From Adineta steineri (Eukaryota > Rotifera > Eurotatoria > Adinetida > Adinetidae): a stretch of 64,000 nucleotides of DNA. The stretch's first letter is position 1. Every line of letters begins with the position of its first letter. Of the stretch, positions 55,681 through 64,000 are shown in pieces. The notes below the pieces were generated by a model, which did no database searches, had not been told where the DNA came from, and saw nothing but the letters and a program-made list of their open reading frames with translations. Position numbers and translations under genes: made by a program. The stretch lies in assembly GCA_905250115.1 (NCBI GenBank), contig CAJNOI010000021.1, positions 503,895 through 567,894 on the forward strand. Reading direction: 5' to 3'.

Positions 55681-56275
55681 ATGGCTAGCTGTATTCCAAG
55701 TATTGAAACCAGTGAGCAATATTATATTTTCAACAATAGATATAATACATTTTTCAGTTTTCCCTAGTTGTATAGACAATAATGTACTAGATGTTATTGA
55801 TTTAAGAACATATCCCAATTTTACACGTCTTCAATGGTCTAATTCACCACATCCTTTGTCATGGACCCATTCGTCATCTACATTATCGTCCCTCCAATCA
55901 TTATTGAAAGCAACAACGCCACCACCACTACCACTATCATTACCTTCTTTACTATCATTATCATCAATACAGTCTGTTGCTAACAACAAGCAAGATGGAG
56001 TAATTAATGACAATGTAATATGTGAACACATGTATTGGTATTCACCACCATTATCGATGCTCAACGAAACAAAACCATTCAAAGATCCTTTATTTGATTA
56101 TTTATGGACCATGCAGAATGAGGATGAATTTTATTCTCAAACAATTAATGATCAATTAACTTGTCTTCGTTGTTCAAAACGAAGAAATAAAAGAACAATT
56201 AGAAAGTTTTTTTGTATTTTGCTATTAGATTTTTTTGTAATTGTTTTGTCTGAATTTATATTTTCCTTGTTATAA
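55681..56275 (+). CDS. Hypothetical protein with C-terminal membrane helix (two exons)
   Basis: A 19-base first exon with ATG (55681-55699), a 58-bp GT...AG intron and a second exon (55758-56275) join in frame to 178 residues; without splicing the frame has only a TTG start. The middle contains a Pro/Leu/Ser-rich low-complexity run. Near the C-terminus are Cys-Leu-Arg-Cys-Ser-Lys-Arg-Arg-Asn-Lys-Arg and then one hydrophobic helix of about 22 residues to the end, like a tail anchor. Not recognised. Confidence 0.45.
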
Positions 56276-57185
56276 AAGAACATTTTGAACTATATTTTTT
56301 GTTAAAACATTCTAGATTATAAATGATAAATCATCGTATACATAACTGTGAAGAAAACAGTTAACCAATATTTTCAATTACTTTGTCATCGGATGAAGAT
56401 AATGAAGTTATCGATAAAACGAAATCACCAACGATCACATCAGGAACCCAATCACAACAACAAGAAGAGTCAGCATCGAAAATAGATATTTCACTCGAAA
56501 CAAAAATAAAATGATAATAAAACAATCATCATCAAGAACATATAGTATTCTTCTCTTTCTCCTAGAGAAGAGTCTTGCAAACATGAATTATCTGATTGCT
56601 TGTATGTCCGCAGGGTCAGAAAAAGATATTTCTTGAAGTGTTTCGATGTGGCGAATTCAAATGTGCGCCTCCTTCACTCATACTACTGAATAGGATGAGA
56701 GCGTGTGCTAAGAGTAACAAACAACAAAGGAGAGCAAGGTTTTCATTTGTTTTTCCAGTAAATGCGAAGAGGATGTATTTGTACGAGAAAGAGCTAAACG
56801 AGTTCTTGGACGAGCATTACTTGTTTATTTATATATACACTTCATTCAGTGTGAAACCTGCCTAAGATGAACACCTCATTCAATGTGCACTTTTTGAACA
56901 GTCCTATGAGCGTTCGTATTAGGGAGATTTCATATTATATGCAATTTCGTAGTATAGTATAATCAACTATCACAAATATCAGTATAAAAATGCACCTCAT
57001 GAACATCGTCACCTCTCAATAAAACCGAATTCCAATTATATTGTTACAATATATAGCACAAATAAAGTGACCGTTTCATTTATATTTTATCACCGTGATG
57101 CACAACACAGAAAGTTATCGTAAAATTCGTTAATAGTTTTCTCGTAGTGATCAGTATATCGGCGAAACCAGGATTTATAACTCTG
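56276..57185. other. Intergenic
   Basis: The left part has low-complexity Asp/Glu/Gln-coding remnants (56390-56510). An 89-codon plus frame at 56596-56865 follows an acceptor-like CCGCAG but has no recognised content and could be a remnant. Not called. Confidence 0.35.
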
Positions 57186-57186
57186 G

Positions 57187-58134
57187 CACTCTTTTGTTTC
57201 GTTCAATGAACTCAACGATATCATTCCTGAGTTCCCAACTGACTGTATTCATGTCGAGATCTAAGATGGTTAGTGTCTGTACGAAAAAGTGCAGATAGAT
57301 ATATAAAATAGATGAAAAAACGAATGGTGATTACCGTATTAGTTTGTAATACATCTGCTATATGCTGTGCTCCAACATCTCCGATATCATTCCACTTAAG
57401 ATTTAGTGTGGTAAGTGTCTGTATAACAAAGTACAGGTTGATATATGAAATAGATGAGAAAGAGAATGATAGTTACCGTATTAGTTCGTAATACATCTGC
57501 TAAATGCTGAGCTCCAACATCTCCGATTTTATTATTATATAAATCTAATGTGATAAGTGTCTGTATGAAAAAGTGCAGATATATATATATATATATAATA
57601 GATGAGGAAAATAATGATAGCTACCGTATTAGTTCGTAATGCATCTGCTATATATTGTGCTCCAATATCTCCGATCTTATTGTTAAATAGAATTAATATG
57701 GTAAGTGCCTGTATGAAAAAGTACAGATAGACACATGGAATAGATGAGGATGAGAATATTAATTACTGTATTAGTTCGTAGTAGATCTGCTATACGCTGA
57801 GCTCCAACAGCTCGGATTTCATTTATGGCGAAATTCAATGTGGTAAGTGTCTGTATGAAAAAGTGCAGATGGATATATAAAATAGATAATGATAAGAATA
57901 TTCATTACCGTATTAGTTCGTAATGCGTTTGCTAGATGCTGTGTTCCAATATTCCCGAGTTGATTCCATTAGAGATCTAATTCGGTAAGTGTCTACATTG
58001 GAAAGTGCAGATGAATATATGAAATAGATGAGGAAAAGAAGGATAATTACCGTATTATTTCGTAATCCATCTGCTAGATGCTGTGCTCCAACATCTCCGA
58101 TCCCATTGCCACCGAGATTTAGTGTAGTAAGTGT
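57187..58134 (-). pseudogene. Array of leucine-rich-repeat exons (NLRC3-like), one with a stop
   Basis: Seven consecutive exons read right to left, six of about 84 bp, each encoding exactly one 28-residue LRR (Thr-Leu-Thr-Thr-Leu-Asn-Leu ... Gly-Asp-Val-Gly-Ala-Gln-His-Leu-Ala-Asp), separated by introns of about 55-65 bp with conserved ends. The last exon ends in TAA at about 57187-57189 after Arg-Val-Pro-Glu-Leu. The second exon from the right (57909-57993) contains an in-frame TAA where the others have a codon, so the array cannot be translated through. No N-terminal domain is attached now; the F-box fragment at 60722-60871 may be its former start. Confidence 0.7.
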
Positions 58135-58499
58135 CTGCATGAAAAAGTGTACATGCATATAGAGAACAGATGAAGAGGCACAAGGAGTTACTCTGTTATT
58201 TTATGAGATGTTAGTGAAATCTTGTAAAGAAGGATGAGGATGGAAGAGTGCGATTTGTTGTTTTTTCGCAAACCTTCAGGCCTGAGAGTCGAAAGATTAA
58301 GGAAAATATTACAGGCGAGAATGAATCAATCGCTTCATTGCGGATGAAATTCATGGTGAGATACTACTCGACATATTCGTCTGTTGTTCCTGATTTTTCC
58401 AGAAGATTCAATTGAACTAGTTAGATTGGATATGTTTCTGTCATATTATACATGAACGAATTGTTCTATACTATGACTGAAACTAAGATATTGCAAGTA
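58135..58499. other. Junction between LRR array and exonuclease-like relic
   Basis: No further LRR exon is readable to the right of 58134. This may be one border of an insertion. Confidence 0.35.
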
Positions 58500-59663
58500 T
58501 TACGGGCTGAAAAAAATTAGAAGAGGAATGTCAACGGGATATTATATCACCATTTGAATAACCAGAAAACTATGAATGTTATTTTATTAATCGAAAAACA
58601 AATATATTATTATTAGATGAATTAATTGATACAGCAAAATTAACCAATCATTATTCAATGAATACTAAAAACGACGCATTAACACATAAACTAGCAACGT
58701 TACAAGTTGAATATATTCGTCCAAATGCATCATCTATTGTTATTATCATCGAAGCACAATATTTACCAAAAATTTACAAAAAAATACAACAACTATGTAC
58801 TATTATATTTACGTCAAATAATAATATTTATTTATGGAGTTCAGCTCAAGATGAACTTGAAAAATTTCAAATATTTAATGTATCTAAATCGAATATAAAA
58901 ATTCTTGATAATAATATACAAAATGAATTTAGCACAGAACAAAATAACGTCATCACAACTAACAATTAAATCACAGTTTAAACAATATTCAAGCAAAACA
59001 GCTTCATTAGCTGAATATAGATGCGATATTGACTTGGCATTAAATACTTATATTTCAAAAAATGTGGATGGTAAGGAATTAAATTATCAAATGGAAAAAG
59101 AAGTTAAATATAGACGAATATTAAAAGAATATGCAATCAATGATGTATCTGCAGTTACACAATTGATTTAACGAACACAATTTATTAATATATTAACACC
59201 GCCAGCAACGATTGAATATGAAGAATCAACAGAACAGTTAAATGATATACAAGAAGAGCCAGTTGTTGAATTAGAACTATTAGATGAACAATTAATAGTA
59301 CATGTTACAGATGAACCCTGTGAAATGATAAGTGAAGATGACGATATAAAAAGATATACAACGACTAATTCATTTCAACAAAAACCATTAGCACGAAACC
59401 AAAGAAAGAATAGGAAGAAGTGTACAAATAGATATCATTTCGTAGTCATCCGACGCGTTTACCATAAATTAACCGACACACAAATTAAGAAAATATTAAT
59501 ATTTATAAATATTTATTGTGTGAACACCAATATCGTTGACAACACTTTATTCATAGGTGTGAAAAGCGAACAAATACAAAAACAAGTGGATGAAATGCTA
59601 CATGATGGATTATTTACAAAAGAACATTATGATCAAATTCGAAAGAAAATCTATTCCAATTGA
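58500..59663 (+). pseudogene. Relic of a bdelloid 3'-5' exonuclease-like (DEDD) gene
   Basis: Three open stretches follow each other on the plus strand: 58658-58969, 58905-59171 and 59325-59663. The first two overlap with one frameshift; the last two share a frame and are separated by a TAA at 59169. The content suggests a DEDD-type nuclease fold: a Leu-Leu-Leu-Asp-Glu-Leu-Ile start, a Ser-Ile-Val-Ile-Ile-Ile-Glu strand, a Tyr-Arg-Cys-Asp-Ile-Asp-Leu-Ala-Leu helix and Tyr-Ala-Ile-Asn-Asp-Val-Ser-Ala-Val-Thr containing the expected Asp. The C-terminal 110 residues are Lys-rich. The family assignment is tentative. Confidence 0.45.
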
Positions 59664-60640
59664 AAAAAACAAACAAGAAATATTTACTTTTATTTTTATT
59701 ATTCTTCTTTCGCAATTTTCTCTTCTTGTTATTTGTCCTGGTCTTTATTTGAAACATACTACGTCCGTATTTTCTTTCTTTTTATGTGTGCGAACACACA
59801 TTTCAAAAAAAAAGGGGAGGGGTCGACTGTCACGGGTCTAAACATATGTAGGTCAATCTTCTTTTCTTCTTCTATATGATATCACTTGTTATGATTACGA
59901 TTATATATATATATTCTTTTGTTCAAGTGATATTATATACCTATATCTTTTATTACTCTCTCTCTCTTTCTCTCTTTCTGTAGATATGTATATATATATG
60001 CGTGTTTTCTGTACGTGTGTGATGAGAAGGGTGATTATTCGAAATAAACATATGAAAACATTAACAGGATATCTTTTCATCCATAATAATAAGACAAATG
60101 TTGAATTTGGTAGAATACCAAACAAGGTTTAATTTAAACGTTTAGCTATTAGGAGAACATATATGATTCGGTAGTTCTTCATTAAATTTTGTCGCATATC
60201 TGTAAACGGTTGTCTCATCCCTGTTTGTAATGATTATTTCGTTATAAACATGATTTCAGCATGTCACAGAGATTGAATAATTATCAAAACTGAACGAGTT
60301 GTAGAGATAGGGATACACATGATTAAGACTTTTTGAAAAAACCAATGGATCTTAAAAAAGCTTCTGGCAACAAATCAGTATCAATGTAAAGGATGTGTGA
60401 ATAAAAGTATAGATGCACATGTAAAAGCAATTTCTTCTTTTGTTTCTCTTGTAAATATTGCGCATAGGTGAGTAAAAATAATATGAAAGCAGTGAATTGT
60501 TTAGAAAAGAATGCAAAAAAAAGATTACTTCGATGTATATATTCTCATTTCTTTCATATTACTTTGATGTTGTTAACGATTTTCTATCTGGAGATTAATA
60601 CTTAGCGATGCTGTATGCCTGATCATTATTTTATTCAGTG
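59664..60640. other. Intergenic with CT-rich microsatellite
   Basis: A CTCTCTTT-type run at 59956-59979 and TA-rich runs; no gene seen. Confidence 0.45.
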
Positions 60641-60721
60641 TTATTTTCTCAAATATATGGACTGTAAAGAACGAGAAACGATTCGAGGATAGACAATCAT
60701 AATTAAAAAACGGTTTACCTG

Positions 60722-60871
60722 ATATCGGTGGTAGCTATCAACGATTGTAGTAAATCGTTGACAGACATTTCGCATTAAGCACAGCATTGCCCGGTCACTC
60801 TGATGATCCAGAATTCGATAGATAATTTCTACCGGTAATGTTAGAAAAGTAAAAGGCATTTTATTCGACAT
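60722..60871 (-). pseudogene. F-box exon fragment
   Basis: 50 residues from ATG to a GTAAAC donor at 60721: Leu-Pro-Val-Glu-Ile-Ile-Tyr-Arg-Ile-Leu-Asp-His ... Val-Cys-Gln-Arg-Phe-Thr-Thr-Ile-Val-Asp-Ser-Tyr-His-Arg-Tyr-Gln. This is the usual first exon of bdelloid F-box/LRR genes. No following exon is evident for 2.5 kb until the LRR array on the same strand. It is either a truncated gene or the first exon of one split by an insertion. Confidence 0.6.
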
Positions 60872-62338
60872 TGATTAAAATTGTTTGGATGATCTTGTGT
60901 GCCGTTTTATGTCGGTAGAATGAAGTGTGTTTTTTGCTTTACTTCTTTCGTTTTACGTGAGTTTATATTTGTGATGTGTCATACATTTCTCATAGTGATG
61001 AAATTACTTGTTAAGAGAAAAAGAAGGCAGAAAATCAATGCCAATGACAACATCGTAGTAACCAGTAAAAATTAATGCACTTGTTGGGTAAGTTGTTATA
61101 AGAACTTGATATACAATAGATAAGAATATTTTTATGTTAATTTGATTAAATAGAGTCCGAATGTGACATTCTTTGAATTTGCTTGTTCCTAACATTATAT
61201 TTGACTATTTCACAATAAAATTAAATGAAGACATAGTGTAAAAATGAAACATAAAAGCGTTATTTGTTATTTATGTATTGTATAGGTTGCATGAAATAAT
61301 ATCATGTTGATTATCAATTTTCTACAAATATCTATAGTCAAAAACTACAATCTAATATATGAATCGAAGCAAGAGAACAGTGCTAAGCGTCATAGTTGAA
61401 GGATAAGCACAAGTGCAAGATTTGGATGTTTAAATCCGATGGAATATTTATTTGTAATTCGTGTAGAACTTGATCGAAAAATCAAAAGAATTAGAATTGT
61501 GAACTGTAATATGATTTTTAGAAATTCGTTGGATCAGTAATCTCGAAAGTGAATTAATAATGAAGCGCTCTGAATTTCAGAAACTTATCGCATGTTCTCT
61601 CTTACAGGATTGCAGCTTGCCTATTCTTAGTCAAATTTTAAAGAACATGCTGAAAACTGAATTCCAGTATATTGAGAAATCAAAATTATTTTCTCTTATA
61701 CAATTTACTTGTATTAATCAAACTCTTTGAAATTCATAGTGATTTCATACAATGAATATCGAACAAAATGAATACTATTGCAGCCAGATGCTGTTTAACT
61801 ATTACCAAAAGAAAACAAATTTTTACATTGACAATATTTCTTATTTCCAATTCCTTATCTATATGTATTCGGTTAACGAGATATCACACTAGAATAGTTT
61901 TGCAACAACTCCTATGACTTCTTCGTGTTTTTTCATAAGCCTTTCTTTCTGCGGTCGGTAAAATATGAATTGCACAACCATAATTATCACCAAAAACATA
62001 CTATTCATTTTTTAAGTTTCTCATGTCAGTACTGAAAGGCGATACCAAAGCACTAATTTATCGATTATGTGAATATTTATCGACATTTTACAATCCAAGA
62101 CTATACATCCCTTTTCTCCTCTTTTTTTAAATAAGAATCCTCTATTTTTTGCACATGACTTTCCTCTTTTTCTATAAAGTGTCGATGGCATGCCTGGCGG
62201 CAATAAATTATACGGCAATATATCATGTAGTTCATATGAAACCATATGTCTCTTTCTCTATTGATTAGTATATAAATAAAGTATCAGATAAATACATTTA
62301 TCGGTTTTTGACATATCAGACATGATACTTTGAGCATT
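60872..62338. other. Intergenic; right end is duplicated CD225 upstream flank
   Basis: 62195-62330 resembles the reverse complement of 38450-38600. The rest shows nothing recognised. Confidence 0.5.
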
Positions 62339-62842
62339 ATGGCTACATCAACTTTAACTATTCATAATTTATCGAAAGATAGAAATTCAGCAAAGGTCAT
62401 TTATTCTAAACCACCTGATTATGCAGTTCTTTATCCTAAACCACCTAATTATATAGTTCAATCTACAGAATCAGTCAATTGTTCAAATACTCATAGTCAA
62501 GTTCATCAACCTCAATCAACGTATAATATAAATTCTTCATCATCCTCTAGCAATCTCAATCGAAATATAATCCAATCAACAGATAAAATTAACAGTTACA
62601 TAGTTTGGTCTATTATAAATGTATTCTGTTGTTGCTTATGTCTTGGCTGTGTTGCTTTGCATTATTCAAACAAGACAAAAGATTTAAAAAGAGAAGGTCT
62701 TGTACAAGATGCATTAAACACTTCAAAGAAAGCTCGTTATATCAATACAATTGCCACAACGATGGGTATATTCATTTTGGTTTTCTGGTTTATCGATTAT
62801 CTCAATAAAATTAATTCTCAAAGAGTTAAAACATTTCATTGA
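62339..62842 (+). CDS. CD225/dispanin (IFITM-like) membrane protein, copy C
   Basis: 167 residues, intronless, from the ATG at 62339. A clear paralogue of copies A and B, in the opposite orientation and 24 kb away. The N-terminal half carries an internal duplication (Lys-Pro-Pro-Asp/Asn-Tyr repeated). The CD225 part has Val-Trp-Ser-Ile-Ile-Asn, helix 1 with Cys-Cys-Cys-Leu-Cys-Leu-Gly-Cys, the Ser-Asn-Lys-Thr-Lys-Asp loop and a second helix ending before a Lys-Thr-Phe-His terminus shared with copy B. Both flanks are also homologous to those copies. Confidence 0.8.
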   Translation: MATSTLTIHNLSKDRNSAKVIYSKPPDYAVLYPKPPNYIVQSTESVNCSNTHSQVHQPQSTYNINSSSSSSNLNRNIIQSTDKINSYIVWSIINVFCCCLCLGCVALHYSNKTKDLKREGLVQDALNTSKKARYINTIATTMGIFILVFWFIDYLNKINSQRVKTFH

Positions 62843-63407
62843 TTATTTTAACTTAATCTATTTAGACTATTTCAAATTATCATTTCTTATTTTAGTTTTA
62901 GTAAAGACACAAATATCATTAACAAAATATAATTTATTCTTAATCATGCTTATTGATTGATATAACTTTATAATCAAACAATATACAACTGATATGAACT
63001 ACATTTAAACAAAATCAAATTTTATTTTTATTAAAGATATTTGATTGATCCACACCCGAATATCTCACGATAAAATGACATCGACGGACCGGTGGTTCAT
63101 CGTCATCGTTGCATGCCTAGATAAGAGAATAAATGTAAAAAGATGTTTGTAATTATCTATAAATGACAATCATAATATATAGAATTAATTTTTTTGATTT
63201 TATCTGATTAAGAAAAAAAACTATCTACGCAATGTAATAGAATCTATTTTGATGAAATAATTAATTGTAAATATGGTTTGATCTATCTTTTGAAAACTAA
63301 ATTTAACTATATAGACATAAATAAAATGAAATGAATTACTTGCTAATTATAAATTCGCTTAACAAACATCTCATTCTACACTTCCAATTACTATTGCATT
63401 TGCTATT

Positions 63408-63470
63408 GGAGGGTGTGGCTATGGGTATGTAATAAAACTAAATATTCGCACCACACTCACATCCACCCTC
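63408..63470. repeat. Hairpin repeat with telomere-like arms
   Basis: Left arm GGAGGGTGTGGCTATGGGTA, right arm CCACACTCACATCCACCCTC, about 22 bases apart. Best-developed arm length in the window. Confidence 0.6.
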
Positions 63471-63774
63471 AAGATATGTCTTTCAAAAAAAGGTGAGCAA
63501 ATCCGAAAGATGAGCGTCACTTGTACTTCCTACATTTGTTGTAATAGATGATAAGTTTACATTGGTTGAATAACGACAAATCCAACAACAACATCAATTA
63601 ATACTATTAGTTGTGCATAGGCAGAAAATAATCCATTTCATTTAGTCAAAGAAAAATTAATGTGTTACCCACAGAATCAGTTTGTTCACTTTCTTCCTGA
63701 AATCTAAGATTGACTTAGTTGTCATTTTAATTGTTTTATGATTTCAAATTATTTAACTAATCGGATCACATACT

Positions 63775-63820
63775 GAGGGTGTACACTCGACTAGAGTATA
63801 ATACCTACACCCACCCTACA
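63775..63820. repeat. Hairpin repeat with telomere-like arms
   Basis: Left arm GAGGGTGTACACTCG, right arm CCTACACCCACCCTAC, about 15 bases apart. Confidence 0.55.
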
Positions 63821-63856
63821 ATTATATGAGTCACAGTTTAGGTAAATTAATGATCA

Positions 63857-63984
63857 CAATATTAGAATTAAGAAATGCCTTGTATAACGCAACATTAATA
63901 TTCTATTTAGTAAAACTAACGATGTCTTAAACTTTCTGATTTAATATATTTATTAGAACACTTTTTCTACACATATTAGTAATG
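63857..63984. repeat. Inverted copy of the block at 38918-39048
   Basis: Reading the reverse complement, runs such as TCTAATAAATATATTAAATC, then AGAAAGTTTA, then CATCGTTAGTTTTACTAAAT, then GCGTTATACAAG are shared with the first block in the same order over about 125 bases. Confidence 0.75.
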
Positions 63985-64000
63985 AAAAATAGACAATTTA

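Larger units (their letters stand above)
62843..64000. other. Intergenic with hairpins and an inverted duplicated block
   Basis: The first 200 bases match the 3' flanks of CD225 copies A and B. Two hairpin repeats (63408-63470, 63775-63820) follow, then a block at 63857-63984 that is the inverted counterpart of 38918-39048. Confidence 0.55.

Noticed and set aside
56596..56865. 89-codon plus-strand frame after CCGCAG
   Set aside because: Could be a remnant exon but no start, no partner exon and no family; not called.
1..64000. tRNA, rRNA and CRISPR elements
   Set aside because: Scanned for TTCRANNC-type B boxes with matching A boxes, rRNA-like conserved runs and regularly spaced direct repeats; none convincing.

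Overview
The window is eukaryotic nuclear DNA and reads best as a bdelloid rotifer chromosome (Adineta/Rotaria type). It is very AT-rich. Genes are split by introns of about 50-60 bp with GT...AG ends. Animal families (BIR-RING inhibitor of apoptosis, CD225/dispanin, PARP14/15-like, rhodopsin-like receptor) sit next to genes whose closest recognisable relatives are bacterial or fungal (MscL channel, phosphinothricin-type acetyltransferase, fungal ACS-type permease, V8/trypsin-like secreted peptidase). Families typical of bdelloids are also present: ART with TPRs, F-box/LRR proteins, PAN+LamG proteins and TRIM-like B-box proteins. The species assignment is inference. One 100-base run of N (49203-49302) marks an assembly gap.

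Layout. 0-8 kb: last exon of an unknown gene, a 7TM receptor relic, a secreted alpha/beta hydrolase (-), a fungal-type MFS permease (+). 8-26 kb: a small secreted Cys protein, an LRR protein with a DUF2828/TROVE-like N-terminus (-, four exons), an ART-TPR protein (-), an intron-containing MscL (-) and a secreted serine peptidase (+). 25-34 kb: a PAN+LamG protein (-), a CXC-domain protein (+), a multi-pass membrane protein fused through phase-compatible introns to a macrodomain and a PARP catalytic domain (+), and a 62-residue secreted peptide with a C-x3-C-x11-C-x3-C pattern (+). 34-49 kb: a microprotein, an aldo/keto reductase (-), two tandem CD225 proteins (-), a 7TM receptor (-), a BIR-BIR-RING protein (+), an F-box/LRR protein (-), a TRIM-like protein with an adjacent dead copy (+), and a membrane-anchored hydrolase cut by the gap (-). 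50-64 kb: a bacterial-type GNAT (-), then a relic-rich stretch (FLYWCH/MULE transposase, coiled-coil remnants, an LRR exon array with a stop, an exonuclease-like pseudogene, an F-box fragment), then a third CD225 gene in inverted orientation.

Themes. The window carries three ADP-ribose-related modules: an R-S-E mono-ART, a macrodomain, and an H-Y-I PARP domain. The most novel candidates are the membrane-macro-PARP fusion, the DUF2828-like/LRR fusion, the intron-bearing MscL, the two small secreted Cys proteins with TATA boxes, and a dispersed family of short hairpins whose arms resemble the TGTGGG telomeric repeat reported for bdelloids. Coordinates of spliced genes were derived by hand from reading frame and splice-site consensus.
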